In this document: positions 1 to 11,193 of the stretch, one piece after another | How positions within the stretch are numbered: the stretch's first letter is position 1 | How the letters are laid out: the number at the start of each line of letters is the position of its first letter | Source: Phytopseudomonas flavescens | GTDB taxonomy: Bacteria; Pseudomonadota; Gammaproteobacteria; Pseudomonadales; Pseudomonadaceae | Direction: 5' to 3' | NCBI RefSeq assembly: GCF_900100535.1 | Contig: NZ_FNDG01000010.1 | Coordinates: 1 to 64,000 of the forward strand | DNA: 64,000 nt | Position numbers and translations under genes: made by a program | The notes under the pieces: model-generated | The model's input: the letters and a program-made list of their open reading frames with translations, nothing else | Databases searched by the model: none | Told to the model about the DNA's origin: nothing

Positions 1-67
1 TTCATCCGGGGCTCCTGGAGTGCTTGGTTGGTCGCACTTCCAGAATTCCGGGAATGCCCCGGATGAA
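1..67. repeat. Large intergenic palindrome at the window edge
   Basis: The first 12 bases are an exact reverse complement of bases 56-67, and inside them CTGGAGTGC is followed by GCACTTCCAG, giving a long nearly continuous hairpin. It lies 40 bases beyond the morA stop codon. There is no T-tract, so it is more like a REP-type intergenic palindrome than a simple terminator. What lies to its left cannot be seen. Confidence 0.6.
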
Positions 68-106
68 CAACCTACTGAGAGATCACAGCTAGGCGAGCTG
101 CGCGGG

Positions 107-3100
107 CTATTCGAGCATGAACAGGCTGCGCCCGCAGAACTGCGCCTCGAACTGGTGGGCGGGCATCGGCCGGCCAAGCAGGTAGCCCTGCACTTCGTCG
201 CATTCGTGGTTACGCAGGAAGTCGAGCTGGTCCTGGGTCTCCACGCCCTCGGCGATCACCGTCATGTTCAGGCTGTGGGCCATGGCGATGATGGCGCGAG
301 CGATCTGCCCGTCCTGCTCGCCCTGGGGCAGGCCGTCGACGAAGCTGCGGTCGATCTTCAGCACGTCGATGGGAAACTGCTTGAGGTAGTTGAGCGACGA
401 GTAGCCGGTGCCGAAGTCGTCGATGGCGATGCACAGGCCGAGGCTTTTCAGGTCTTTCAGGGTCTGCATGGCCGCGCCCACGTCCTGCATGAGGATGCTT
501 TCGGTGAGTTCCAGTTCCAGGCAGGCCGCCGGGATGTTGCTATGGCCGAGGATGCGCTCGATGCGCCGGTGCAGCTGGCCGTCGCTGAACTGGCGGGCCG
601 ACAGGTTCACCGAAACCTTGGGGACACGGATCTTGTTGTGGTGCCAGATGTTCAACTGGCGGCAGGCTTCTGCCAGTACCCAGTCGCCGACCTGCACCAC
701 CAAGCCGAGTTCTTCGAGCACCGGGATGAACGCGTCCGGGGCCACCAGGCCACGCTTGGGGTGCTGCCAGCGCAGCAGCGCCTCGACGCCGGTCAGGCGC
801 TTGCCATTGCCGGAGAACTGCGGCTGGTAGTGCAGCAGGAATTCGCCCTGTTCCAGCGCGTGGCGCAGGTCGCTTTCCAGCTCCAGGCGCTCCAGGGCGC
901 TGGCGTTCATGTCCGCCTGGTAGAACTGGAAGTTGTTCTTGCCGCGTTCCTTGGCGTGGTACATCGCGGTGTCGGCGTTCTTCATCAGCTGGCTCAGCTC
1001 GTTGCCGTCCTGGGGGCTCAGGGCGATGCCGATACTGGCGGTGACGAAGAACTCGCGGCCTTCCAGCACGAAGGCGCGGGCCAGGCTGGCGAGAATCTGT
1101 TCGGCGACGTGGATGGCCCGGTGCAGGGCGCCCTCGCGGCTGCCGTTGGACTGCAGCAGCAGGGTGAATTCGTCCCCGCCCATGCGCGCCACGGTGTCGT
1201 CTTCGCCCACGCAGGCGGCCAGGCGAACGGCCACATCCTTGAGCATGCGGTCACCGGCGGCGTGGCCGAGGGAGTCGTTGATCGGCTTGAAGCGGTCGAG
1301 GTCGAGGAACATCAGCGCCACCCACTCGCGATGCCGCTCGGCATGTTGCAGGGCGGTGTGCAGGCGATCCTGGAACAGGGTGCGGTTGGGCAGTTGGGTC
1401 AGGGCGTCGTAGTACGCCAGGCGGTGGATGCGCTGTTCGCTGGCCTTGCGCTCGCTGATATCGCTGAAGAAGCACACGTAGCTGACCAGGTCGCCTTCTT
1501 CGTCGTGCACCGCGGTGATGCCGACCCAGGCCGGGAAGTTCTCGCCGTTGCGGCGTTTCAGCCAGATCTCGCCTTCCCAGGTGCCGCGCTGGTAGAGCTG
1601 GGACAGCACGTAGTGCAGGTGGGTGCTCTGCTGGCTGTCGGCGGTGAGCATGCCCGGCAACTGGTCGAGCACCTGCTCGGAGCTGTAGCCGCTGACCCGG
1701 CTGAAGGCATTGTTGACCTGGACGATGTAGCCCGCCAGGTCGGTGACCAGAATCGCCGCCGTCGAGTGCTCGAATACCGTGGCGGCCATGCGCAGGTCTT
1801 TTTCGGCACGACGCTGCTGGCCGATGTCGCGACCGACGCCGAGCAGGCCCTCGAAGCGCCCGTTGTCGTCCCACATCGGCACCAGGCGCAGTTCCACCGG
1901 AATCTTGCGGCCATCGCCGTGCAGGCAGTCGAACACGAACAGTTGCGGCGTCAGGGTCTGGCGCAGCTCGTGCAACTGCTGGGGCGCGCCGAGGGCGGAG
2001 CGGATGCGTTCGACCAGGGCGAAGATGCCCGTCAGCTGCTGCGGGTTGGTGGCCAGACCTTCGAAGCCATGTGCCTGAATCCACTGCGGTGTGTAGCCGA
2101 GCACCGTCTGCACGGACGGGCTGATGTAGTTGAGGGTCAACTGGCTGTCGGTGGAGCAGATCACGTCGCTGATGCTTTCGGCCAGCATGCGATAGCGCTG
2201 TTCATTGTCACGCAGCGATTCGTTGCGGGCGATCTGTTCGGTGATGTCCTTGGCCACGCCGATCAGGCGGCCGACCCAGCCATTGGCATCTCGCGAGAGT
2301 GCCTGCTCGGTGACGCTGAACCAGCGCCAGGAACCGTTCTGGTGACGGGCGCGGAACTGCGATTCGAGCAGCACGCCGTCGCTCAGCACCGTTTGCAGAT
2401 TGCGCACGCGGGTGTGGAGATCGCTGTCGTCGGGGTGGACGACGGTTTTCCAGAAATCGTCGCCCTGGTCTTTCACGAAGGCCGCGTCGTAACCCAGCTT
2501 GGTGCCGATGTCGTGGTTGCTGAACAGCAGGGTGCGCGACGGGATGTCGTTGACGTAGAGGGTGTCGGGCACCGCCCGCACCACTTCCGACCAGAAACGC
2601 TCTCGCTCGACCAGCGACAGTTCCATGCGCTTGCGGCTGGTGATATCGCTGATGCTCAGGGCCACGGCGTGCAGGTCCTGGAGGCTTTCCGGCAGGCGCA
2701 TGACCAGCCACAGGTGGCGGATGATGCCATTGGGGCCGTCGATGTGGCTCTCCAGTTCGAGCTGGCCGCCACCGGCGAGCAGCGCCGTGCTGAGCTGGGA
2801 GCGGAAGCCGCCGGGGCTGATCTGGCCACGGTTGATCAGTTGTTGCCAGGCCTGTTCGGGCGTGCTCACGCCGAGCAGACGCAGGGCGACCTGGTTGGTT
2901 TCGGTGATGCGCATATGGCGCAGCAATTCGCTGTGGCGCTGTGGGTTGCTCTGCAGCCAGGGCTGCAACTGGGCGCCGGTGCTCAGCCCCTCGTCGACCA
3001 GGAATTGATGGAGGCCGGCGAGGTCGAGCACGCAGAGGGCCGTGCCGGTCCCGTCGAAGATGTCCTGGTAACGGCGCCGGGTTTCCTGCAGCACACGGGT

Positions 3101-4333
3101 GGCGTGCTGCTCTTCGGTGACGTCGCGCAGCACCCAGACGAAGCCCAGGTGGCGTGCGTCGTCGCCGAGGTCACTGCGGGTGATGGTGAACAGGCGCCTG
3201 TCGCCGTCCTGGGTGATTTCCACCAGGTCAGGGCCGAGATCGCTGTGGAACGCCGTGGCGTGCAGCAACAACGGGTCGAGGCGCGGCAGCAGTTCCAGCA
3301 GGTGCCATTCGCGGGCATGGCGGTTGGCCAGGCCGAACAGCGCCTCGGCCTGCGGGTTGAGGTAGGTCAGGCGGCCGCTGCTGTCGGTCACCAGCACCCG
3401 CTCCTCGATAACCCCCAGGGCACTGGCGGCCAGGTACAGGGAGCGCCGCGACGCCGCGTTGAGGGCGTGCAGGTTGCTCTGCTCACGTAGCAGGCGATAG
3501 AGGGCGAACAGGGTGAGCAGGCTGCAGAGAATGAACAGAAGGAACTTGCCGGCCATTTCCGGCAGCACCTCGGTCTGCACCTGGCGCTCGTCGAGCAGCG
3601 TGCGCAGTTGCCAGTCGGAGCCAGGCACGCCCTGCACAGAGACGGTCTGTGCCTGGTTGGCGGCAGTGACCATCGGGTAGTTGCGCTGGTGCGAGCCCAG
3701 CCCGCGCGAGCCGGCGATCACCCGTTCGCTGGAGGCGTCCTCCAGCAGCCAGGGGACGTCACCCTCGCGGCTATCGGGCATCCAGCCTGCAAGCGCCTCG
3801 GCGTTCAGGCGCAGCGCCCAGTAGCCATTCTCCACGGGGCTGTGCAGCAGCAGGTAGATACGCCCGCCGTGTCCGGGGGTGAACGCATACTGGTAGCGCC
3901 GGTTGGCGCTGCGGCCGGCCAGCTCAGCCAGCAATCGCTGGTCGCCGCTTTGTGGCGCGCTGTCGTGCAGTACACGGCCGTTGGCGTCCAGGCGGGCAAT
4001 GCTTTGCAGGGACGGGAATACCGCGAGCAGGTTGTCCAGGTAGCGCCGGTGCCGGTCAGGGGCGTTTTCGGGTACCTGGGTGGCACCGAGCAGTGCTTGT
4101 CCGGCATTCGCCAGCGACGCCATGCTCATGCCCAGTTGCCTGGCCAGTTGTTCGCTGACCGCCAGATTGAGCTCGCGCTGGTTGTGCTTCAGCTGACGGA
4201 ATTCGAGCTGCAGTTGCCAGAGCAACAGAGCCAGCAGGCCGAACACCAGCACGACCAGGGCGCCTTTGAACGAGCGGCGCATGGGCACGCTGGAGGAGTC
4301 GCGATGGGGACGCGTGGTCTTGTGCGCTGACAC
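107..4333 (-). CDS. morA: Membrane-bound PAS/GGDEF/EAL cyclic-di-GMP protein, MorA-like
   Basis: A 1408-residue inner-membrane protein predicted to make and/or degrade c-di-GMP. Two hydrophobic segments (about residues 24-45 and 262-281) flank a periplasmic sensor region. Several PAS/PAC repeats follow (about 300-970), then a GGDEF domain with an intact RMGGDEF motif near residue 1051 and a C-terminal EAL domain with GVEALLRWQHP near 1181 and the downstream DDFGTGYSSL motif. Both catalytic motifs look intact, so it may be bifunctional. Length and architecture match Pseudomonas MorA (about 1400 residues), a regulator of flagellar timing and biofilm. Its position next to ettA also matches morA as I recall it. 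Other multi-PAS GGDEF/EAL proteins such as RmcA share the layout, so the symbol is less certain than the function. Confidence 0.85.
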   Translation of the reverse strand: MSAHKTTRPHRDSSSVPMRRSFKGALVVLVFGLLALLLWQLQLEFRQLKHNQRELNLAVSEQLARQLGMSMASLANAGQALLGATQVPENAPDRHRRYLDNLLAVFPSLQSIARLDANGRVLHDSAPQSGDQRLLAELAGRSANRRYQYAFTPGHGGRIYLLLHSPVENGYWALRLNAEALAGWMPDSREGDVPWLLEDASSERVIAGSRGLGSHQRNYPMVTAANQAQTVSVQGVPGSDWQLRTLLDERQVQTEVLPEMAGKFLLFILCSLLTLFALYRLLREQSNLHALNAASRRSLYLAASALGVIEERVLVTDSSGRLTYLNPQAEALFGLANRHAREWHLLELLPRLDPLLLHATAFHSDLGPDLVEITQDGDRRLFTITRSDLGDDARHLGFVWVLRDVTEEQHATRVLQETRRRYQDIFDGTGTALCVLDLAGLHQFLVDEGLSTGAQLQPWLQSNPQRHSELLRHMRITETNQVALRLLGVSTPEQAWQQLINRGQISPGGFRSQLSTALLAGGGQLELESHIDGPNGIIRHLWLVMRLPESLQDLHAVALSISDITSRKRMELSLVERERFWSEVVRAVPDTLYVNDIPSRTLLFSNHDIGTKLGYDAAFVKDQGDDFWKTVVHPDDSDLHTRVRNLQTVLSDGVLLESQFRARHQNGSWRWFSVTEQALSRDANGWVGRLIGVAKDITEQIARNESLRDNEQRYRMLAESISDVICSTDSQLTLNYISPSVQTVLGYTPQWIQAHGFEGLATNPQQLTGIFALVERIRSALGAPQQLHELRQTLTPQLFVFDCLHGDGRKIPVELRLVPMWDDNGRFEGLLGVGRDIGQQRRAEKDLRMAATVFEHSTAAILVTDLAGYIVQVNNAFSRVSGYSSEQVLDQLPGMLTADSQQSTHLHYVLSQLYQRGTWEGEIWLKRRNGENFPAWVGITAVHDEEGDLVSYVCFFSDISERKASEQRIHRLAYYDALTQLPNRTLFQDRLHTALQHAERHREWVALMFLDLDRFKPINDSLGHAAGDRMLKDVAVRLAACVGEDDTVARMGGDEFTLLLQSNGSREGALHRAIHVAEQILASLARAFVLEGREFFVTASIGIALSPQDGNELSQLMKNADTAMYHAKERGKNNFQFYQADMNASALERLELESDLRHALEQGEFLLHYQPQFSGNGKRLTGVEALLRWQHPKRGLVAPDAFIPVLEELGLVVQVGDWVLAEACRQLNIWHHNKIRVPKVSVNLSARQFSDGQLHRRIERILGHSNIPAACLELELTESILMQDVGAAMQTLKDLKSLGLCIAIDDFGTGYSSLNYLKQFPIDVLKIDRSFVDGLPQGEQDGQIARAIIAMAHSLNMTVIAEGVETQDQLDFLRNHECDEVQGYLLGRPMPAHQFEAQFCGRSLFMLE

Positions 4334-4705
4334 GTGATGAGGTCCTGCGGCGGCGGGCGAAAGGGCGGGCAGTACTGTTGAAACGGTAGTAAACAGGCCG
4401 TCCGCTTGCCAGGGCGGCTAGCATGCCACAACTGTGGCGAAGTGCCAGTCCGGGCGACGAGTGTCTTGCCGGTGCCTGTGCTTCCCGCCGCCCCGCCGCC
4501 GTCGCGCCCTTGCCGGCCTGCGCTGCTGCCAGGGCGTCGCCCACGCGGCTCGGCCGCAGCCATGATCGGCCGGCATGCGCTAGGCTTGCCATTCCCGCGT
4601 GCAGGCGGCGGCTTCGGTCGCCGGCGCGACATTTCTCCGTTTGCGTGACGCATCGTCTTCGCATAGGGTGCGCCATCGTTGCCATTTATGAGTGAGGTCT
4701 GAATT
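4334..4705. other. Intergenic region between divergent morA and ettA
   Basis: 372 bases, very GC-rich in the middle, with several open frames in several directions but none with a recognisable product or a good ribosome site. It must hold the promoters of morA and ettA, but no clear -10/-35 pair was found. A GAGTGAGG ribosome-binding site (about 4690-4697) serves the TTG start of ettA. Confidence 0.5.
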
Positions 4706-6370
<1,665 letters not shown>

Positions 6371-6381
6371 GCGCTGCAATG

Positions 6382-6411
6382 AAAAAACGGAGCCAGTGGC
6401 TCCGTTTTTTT
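6382..6411 (+). terminator. Intrinsic terminator of ettA
   Basis: A perfect inverted repeat, CGGAGCCA paired with TGGCTCCG, is preceded by AAAAAA and followed by TTTTTTT, starting 11 bases after the ettA stop. The flanking A and T tracts would let it work in both directions. Confidence 0.93.
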
Positions 6412-6506
6412 GCGGCTGCATTTCCTTGAAGGGGTTCACCATCCTTCGACGAAATGCCTGTGCGATGACCGAAAAGTGGCAGGAGCGGCCGTTCGGCTCA
6501 GGTAGC

Positions 6507-6558
6507 TGTGGGAGCGCGCCGTGCGGGCGAGAAATCACGGGCATGGCCCGTTCCCACA
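6507..6558. repeat. REP-like palindrome (TGTGGGAGCG type)
   Basis: TGTGGGA at 6507 is matched by TCCCACA at 6552-6558, enclosing GCGCGCCGTGCGGGCG. This resembles the GTGGGAGCGG-type intergenic REP sequences common in Pseudomonas. It sits between the convergent genes ettA and rtcA. Confidence 0.6.
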
Positions 6559-6646
6559 ATCAAGCGCCGAATGACCGTTTACGCCTCATCACCGTCGATC
6601 CATCAGCAATACCCGCTCTCAGATACACAAGGATCGTGCGCGGCTC

Positions 6647-7672
6647 CTACGCTCGGCTGCTGACCTCGACCCGCAATGTCTTGCCCGTCGGCGTGCAACT
6701 GACGGTCACCGGGCAGAAGGCCTCGATCACCTGGATATTGCTTTGCAGATGCTCGCTCAGGTGCGTGGTGGTGAAGCTGCCCGTACCGGCCAGCGCCATG
6801 GGCAGCAAGAGCTGGTCGGCCAGGTGCTCGGCCACCGCCGCCTCGCTGGCAAGCCATTGACGCAGCGCTTCGATGGCCCGGTCGGCGACCGTTTCCGCTC
6901 GCACAGCGGATTGCCCGAAGGCGCAGAACTGTTCCGTCAGCTGTTCGCAGGCCACCGTCAGCATGAGGATGTTGCCGGGGCCGTGACTCTGATCCAGCCA
7001 GGTGCAGTGCAGATCCTCGGCCGCCCACTTCAGGCGCTTGCCGACCCGCTCCAGTTCGCGCTCACCGACATGCCCGGCGATCCCGGCCAGCAAAACCTGC
7101 GCGTGCTGCCCGGTTATCGCACCGCGTTCGGTCAGGTGCAGCGGCAGCAATTGCGAGGGCTGAATGAAGGCCTCCAGTTCGCCCCCACCGGCCGGCACGA
7201 AGCCGTGGCGGTGCAATTGCAGTTCGACCTGCGCGCCCATACGCCGCAGCAGCGGTAGCCAGGCCTGATCGAGAAAGTCGAAAGGCGGTGCCGCCGGGTT
7301 GTGGGTACCACCGCTGATCTGCACGCGGCTCGGTTCGGCGGCACGCAGCAGGGCTGGCAGAATGGTCTGCAGCACCAGGGTGCAGCTGCCCGCCGAGCCG
7401 ATGGCGAAGCGGTAGTCGCCACCGCGCACTGCCTGCGGGCGAAAGGTCAGGCTGGTGGCGTGCATCTGCGCGCCTTCGACCTCGGCAGCGCTGATCTGCG
7501 CGGCAGCCAGCACGGCGGTCAGGTGCTGACGCAGCAGGCCCGGGCGGCTGCGCTTGGCGCGGATGTTGTGAATACGCAATGGCGTGCCGGTGATCATCGA
7601 CAGGCTCAGCGCGGTGCGCAGCACCTGGCCGCCTCCGATGGCGCCATCCAGTTCGACAATGTCCTCGTTCAT
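6647..7672 (-). CDS. rtcA: RNA 3'-terminal phosphate cyclase RtcA
   Basis: A 341-residue cytoplasmic enzyme that uses ATP to turn RNA 3'-phosphates (and, in characterised members, 2'-phosphates) into 2',3'-cyclic phosphates through a covalent enzyme-AMP intermediate. The N-terminus VELDGAIGGGQVLRTALSLS is the family signature, and length equals E. coli RtcA (about 340). It is the last gene of the minus-strand RNA-repair operon, 78 bases after the nucleotidyltransferase gene. AAGGA about 6 bases upstream supports the ATG. The nucleotidylated histidine is expected in the C-terminal third (TTTHLSEHLQSNIQ region). Expression should follow RtcR/sigma-54 control. Confidence 0.95.
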   Translation of the reverse strand: MNEDIVELDGAIGGGQVLRTALSLSMITGTPLRIHNIRAKRSRPGLLRQHLTAVLAAAQISAAEVEGAQMHATSLTFRPQAVRGGDYRFAIGSAGSCTLVLQTILPALLRAAEPSRVQISGGTHNPAAPPFDFLDQAWLPLLRRMGAQVELQLHRHGFVPAGGGELEAFIQPSQLLPLHLTERGAITGQHAQVLLAGIAGHVGERELERVGKRLKWAAEDLHCTWLDQSHGPGNILMLTVACEQLTEQFCAFGQSAVRAETVADRAIEALRQWLASEAAVAEHLADQLLLPMALAGTGSFTTTHLSEHLQSNIQVIEAFCPVTVSCTPTGKTLRVEVSSRA

Positions 7673-7707
7673 GTGAATCCTTGTTGATCGTTTCCAGGCT
7701 GCGCGTG

Positions 7708-7729
7708 GGAGCGCCCCTCGGGACGCTCC
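7708..7729. repeat. Hairpin in the rtc operon before rtcA
   Basis: GGAGCG...CGCTCC with a further CCC/GGG pairing and one C/A mismatch forms a compact hairpin between the nucleotidyltransferase stop and the rtcA ribosome site. There is no T-tract, so it is more likely a REP-like palindrome or mRNA-stability element than a terminator. Confidence 0.45.
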
Positions 7730-7750
7730 GCACCCCAGCCAGCGAGAGCT

Positions 7751-8539
7751 TCAGGCGTAGTGCCTGACCATTTCGCGCAGGTAGTCGTCGAGCACGCCGC
7801 TGTCCGCCTGGGTGCGCGGCAGTTTCGGTACCGGCCGCTCCAGCTGCGCCTCGATAAAGCCATGCAGGACGGGGCGACGAGGGCCATAGGCCGACTCATC
7901 GGCCAGGCGCTTGAGGGCCAGCAGTTCGTCGACTTCCTCCAGCAGGGCTCTGTCGTCCACCGTCTGCAGGAGGTCGGCGAAGGTCATCGGCGGTCGGCCG
8001 CGACCCTGGTCGATCCAGCGCACGGCCAGCAGCGGGCGCAGTACGTAGACGTATTTCTTGAACCGCACCGACTCGCCCTGCAGGTAGCCACGGAAGTTCT
8101 TCCTGGCCATCGACAGGTAGTGGTTGCGGGCTGCCGGCGGGCTGTAGAAGCGTTCGGCCAGTTCGCGCAGGCGCACCGTGGCTTCGTCTTCCTGGCGATA
8201 CACCAGTGGCGAGTCGAGCCACTCCAGCAAAGTGGGGTTGGACTTGCGCAGCAGGCCGAGGGTCTTGCGCAGTTCCCAGCCACTGACGTCCAGCTCGTCA
8301 TCCAGCGGGCGCTCGATCACGTCGCGTCCCTCGTCGACCTGGACGAACCAGTCCGGTTTTTCCACGTAGACGAAGCGTACGTCGTAGTCGCTGTCGGTGG
8401 AGGCGAACCCCCAGGCGCGGCTGCCCGACTCGCAGGCATACAGCACCTTGACGTTGCGCTCGCGTTCGACGCGTTGCAGCTCTTCCAGCACCCGCTCGCG
8501 CATGGCGTCGCTGAGTGGATGACGTTCCTCCGTTGCCAT
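7751..8539 (-). CDS. RlaP-type predicted nucleotidyltransferase of RNA repair
   Basis: A 262-residue protein of the DNA polymerase-beta superfamily. The signature GSRAWGFASTDSDYDVRFVYV (shown as GSRAWGF and SDYDVRFVYV) gives the GS motif and the D-x-D metal-binding pair near residues 35-55. It belongs to the family named RlaP (RNA-repair pathway polymerase-beta-like; formerly 'predicted nucleotidyltransferase'), which is associated with RNA ligases. Substrate is unknown; adding nucleotides to damaged RNA ends or to a protein are both possible. The start chosen (ATG at 8539) has AAAGGAA 7 bases upstream; an in-frame ATG at 8545 sits too close to that site. It lies 22 bases after the HEAT-repeat gene in the rtc operon. 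Confidence 0.82.
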   Translation of the reverse strand: MATEERHPLSDAMRERVLEELQRVERERNVKVLYACESGSRAWGFASTDSDYDVRFVYVEKPDWFVQVDEGRDVIERPLDDELDVSGWELRKTLGLLRKSNPTLLEWLDSPLVYRQEDEATVRLRELAERFYSPPAARNHYLSMARKNFRGYLQGESVRFKKYVYVLRPLLAVRWIDQGRGRPPMTFADLLQTVDDRALLEEVDELLALKRLADESAYGPRRPVLHGFIEAQLERPVPKLPRTQADSGVLDDYLREMVRHYA

Positions 8540-8561
8540 GTTCATTTCCTTTATGACGTGC

Positions 8562-9914
8562 TTAGCGCAATCGTTCGCTACTGCCCTTCACTACGAGCCC
8601 ATCGGCTTCCAGCCGTTCGACACGCTGCAGCAACGCTGCTCGTTCGACCGTCGAGGTCGTCGGGTCGACCATCAGGTATTGTCTGTTGCACCAGGTGCTC
8701 AGTTGCTCCAGCCAATACGCCCGTTCTTCAGGGGCGCTATCCAGGCGTCTCAACAGGTAAGCCAGTTGCTGCCAGCGTGGTTGCAGCTCCAGTAGTGCAG
8801 CACGCCGCCTGTGGGACAACGCGTACCATCCAGTATCCAGCCTGGTGTCGAGTTCGCTGGCCAGCTCGTTCCAGTCCTGCGAACTCAAGCGCTCTACCGC
8901 TTTGGCGAACACCTTGTCGGAGGTGTCATCGAGTGCCGCCAACTGCCTCGATAGATCGCTCTGTCCGAGGCTCTCGACGGCAGCCAGTCGCACGCTGCTC
9001 ATGGGCGCTTGCCGGGCCTGGTCTTTCCAGCGCTCGTCCAGGTCGACCGCCAGCTCGCAAGCCAGGCCAAGCAACCCCAGCCATTCGCGCTTGTTGGCTG
9101 GCGCCTGTTGCTCGAGGCGGGTATGCAGCACGTCGTGAACATCCATCTGCCAGCGTGGAGCCGCCCAGCGTGCCAGGTTGCGCACGGCGGGCGAGGCATC
9201 CAGCAAGGCCTCGCGCAGCAGCGGACGAGGGGCATCGAGCGCCGTCAGCAGGTAGCGCAAGGCGTTGACCCGAACGCTGGCGCCCGGTGTCGCGAAGGCC
9301 CTCAACAACAACGGACGCGCCAGATCCGCTGGCAGCACCTGGCAGGCAGACACTGCCATCTGTCGTACCGTCATTTCACGATGCGCCAGTGCGGTAGCGA
9401 GCAGGCTGGTTGGCTCGTCGCTTGCTTCCAGCAACAGCCCGAAGAGAAATCGAGCGCCTTTGCCGTGCTTCGCGACGAACGCGGCTTCCACCTCGTGGCG
9501 CGCCTCTGCCGTCTGCAGGACTGCTCGAGCCGCTGCCAGTGTGGGGCCGTGGTCGGCGCGCTGGCGTTCGGCAAGCGCCATCAGCGCTGGCAGGGCATGC
9601 AGCAGGGCTGTCGTGTGCTCTGGGGTCAAGTAGGTCTGTACGCCAGCGACTGCCAGTTTGCGTATTTGTGGCACCCAGTCGTTGACGCGTTCTAGCAAGG
9701 CCGCCAGTGCATCGGGGGAAGGCTGCTCGCTCAGCTCGCGTACCGCCACCTCGCGAACAAAGCCATTACCGTGCGTGCTGAGCGTGAGCAAGTCGCCTGG
9801 CCCCTTGCAGGTTGCCAGTGCCTCCAGGGCATCCTGGTGGCGACGGTCTTCCCAGTAGTCGCCGGAAGCCGGGCGGCTCTTCAGCCGCTCCAGCCAGTCT
9901 TTCAGGTGTTTCAT
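8562..9914 (-). CDS. HEAT-repeat-like protein in the rtc operon
   Basis: A 450-residue, helix-rich, leucine/alanine-rich soluble protein with no enzymatic motif that I recognise. Repeated pairs of helices (for example VREVAVRELSE, PQIRKLAVAGV, VRQMAVSACQ, VRVNALRYLL, VRNLARWAA, SVRLAAVESLG) have the regular spacing of HEAT/armadillo repeats, so it probably binds a protein or RNA as a scaffold. Start: ATG at 9914, preceded by AAAGGATAG, 5 bases after the rtcB stop; an upstream extension would overlap rtcB and has no support. Its place between rtcB and the RlaP nucleotidyltransferase suggests an accessory role in RNA repair. That role is inferred from position only. Confidence 0.75.
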   Translation of the reverse strand: MKHLKDWLERLKSRPASGDYWEDRRHQDALEALATCKGPGDLLTLSTHGNGFVREVAVRELSEQPSPDALAALLERVNDWVPQIRKLAVAGVQTYLTPEHTTALLHALPALMALAERQRADHGPTLAAARAVLQTAEARHEVEAAFVAKHGKGARFLFGLLLEASDEPTSLLATALAHREMTVRQMAVSACQVLPADLARPLLLRAFATPGASVRVNALRYLLTALDAPRPLLREALLDASPAVRNLARWAAPRWQMDVHDVLHTRLEQQAPANKREWLGLLGLACELAVDLDERWKDQARQAPMSSVRLAAVESLGQSDLSRQLAALDDTSDKVFAKAVERLSSQDWNELASELDTRLDTGWYALSHRRRAALLELQPRWQQLAYLLRRLDSAPEERAYWLEQLSTWCNRQYLMVDPTTSTVERAALLQRVERLEADGLVVKGSSERLR

Positions 9915-9919
9915 ATGCT

Positions 9920-11152
9920 CTATCCTTTTACGCACACCACCTGACGCAGGGTGTGCATGACTTCCACCAGCTCGCGCTGGGCGTCCATGACATGGTCGAT
10001 GTCCTTGTAGGCCATCGGGATTTCGTCGATCACGTCGGCGTCCTTGCGGCATTCGACGTGGGCCGTGGCCTTGATCTGGTCGGCCACGGTGAACAGTTTC
10101 TTGGCCTTGGTTCGGCTCATGGTTCGGCCGGCGCCGTGGCTGCAGGAGCAGAACGCTTCCTCGTTACCCAGGCCGCGCACGATGAAGCTCTTGGCGCCCA
10201 TCGAGCCGGGGATGATGCCCAGTTCGCCCTTCTTGGCGGACACCGCCCCCTTGCGCGTTACCAGTACCTCTTCACCGAAGTGGCGCTCCTTCTGCACGTA
10301 GTTGTGGTGGCAGTTGACCGCTTCCAGAGCGACTTCGAACGGTTTGGCGATGACGCCCCGGGCCGCTGCGATCACCGCGTGCATCATCAAGGCACGGTTC
10401 TGCTTGGCGAAGTCCTGGGCCCAGCCTACCGCCTGCACGTAGTCGGCGAAGTGCTGGCTGCCTTCCTCGAAGTAGGCCAGGTCGCGGTCCGGCAGGTTGG
10501 CGATGTGCTGGCGCATATCGGCCTGGGCCAGTTCGATGAACAGGTTGCCGATGGCGTTACCCACACCGCGCGATCCGCTGTGCAGCATGAACCAGACGCG
10601 GCCTGCTTCATCCAGGCAGACCTCGATGAAGTGGTTACCGGTTCCCAGCGTTCCCAAGTGTTTGCGGTTGTTGGTCTTCTCCAGCTTCGGGTACTTGTCG
10701 GTGATCACCTTGAAGCGATCGCTCAGCGCCGACCAGGCGTGATCGGCCAGATCCGGTACGTTTTCCCAGGCACCACGGTCGCGACCGGCGCGGGTGTTGC
10801 TGCGGCCATGGGGAACGGCTTTCTCGATGGCGGCGCGCAGCCCGGCCAGGTTGTCCGGCAGGTCGGTGGCGGTCAGCGAGGTACGTGCGGCGATCATTCC
10901 GCAACCGATATCCACCCCGACCGCAGCCGGGATGATGGCGCCGATGGTGGGAATCACGCTGCCGATGGTCGAGCCCTTACCCAGGTGCACATCCGGCATC
11001 ACGGCCAGGTGCCTGAAAATGAAGGGCATCTTCGCGGTATTCATCAGCTGCTGGCGGGCCTCTTCCTCGACCGGTACGCCTTGCGTCCACAGTTTGATCG
11101 GCTTGCCGCCTGCGACTTCCAGCAGGTTGTAGGTCTTGGTTTGCATCATCAT
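9920..11152 (-). CDS. rtcB: tRNA-splicing/RNA-repair ligase RtcB
   Basis: A 410-residue GTP- and Mn2+-dependent ligase joining 2',3'-cyclic-phosphate or 3'-phosphate RNA ends to 5'-OH ends. Family motifs are intact: MPDVHLGKGSTIGSVIPT, VGVDIGCGM (metal-binding Asp and Cys), GTLGTGNHFIE, NCHHNYVQKE, GSMGAKSFIVRG and CSHGAGRTMSRTKAKK, whose His near residue 339 takes GMP. It is nearly colinear with E. coli RtcB (408). It begins ATGATGATG with only a weak GAGTG upstream, so the exact start among the three is open. It lies immediately downstream of the Y RNA-like array, so one transcript would carry both. Confidence 0.97.
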   Translation of the reverse strand: MMMQTKTYNLLEVAGGKPIKLWTQGVPVEEEARQQLMNTAKMPFIFRHLAVMPDVHLGKGSTIGSVIPTIGAIIPAAVGVDIGCGMIAARTSLTATDLPDNLAGLRAAIEKAVPHGRSNTRAGRDRGAWENVPDLADHAWSALSDRFKVITDKYPKLEKTNNRKHLGTLGTGNHFIEVCLDEAGRVWFMLHSGSRGVGNAIGNLFIELAQADMRQHIANLPDRDLAYFEEGSQHFADYVQAVGWAQDFAKQNRALMMHAVIAAARGVIAKPFEVALEAVNCHHNYVQKERHFGEEVLVTRKGAVSAKKGELGIIPGSMGAKSFIVRGLGNEEAFCSCSHGAGRTMSRTKAKKLFTVADQIKATAHVECRKDADVIDEIPMAYKDIDHVMDAQRELVEVMHTLRQVVCVKG

Positions 11153-11193
11153 TCACTCGTATTCGTGCTGGCCGTGCCAGCGTGTTTGCAGTG

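Noticed and set aside
20..3490. A 1156-codon open frame on the plus strand opposite morA
   Set aside because: It lies antisense to a protein with clear PAS, GGDEF and EAL motifs, has no recognisable domain, and reflects the high GC content at codon third positions.
4334..4705. Short genes in the morA-ettA gap
   Set aside because: Several overlapping frames exist on both strands in very GC-rich DNA, none with similarity or a good ribosome site.
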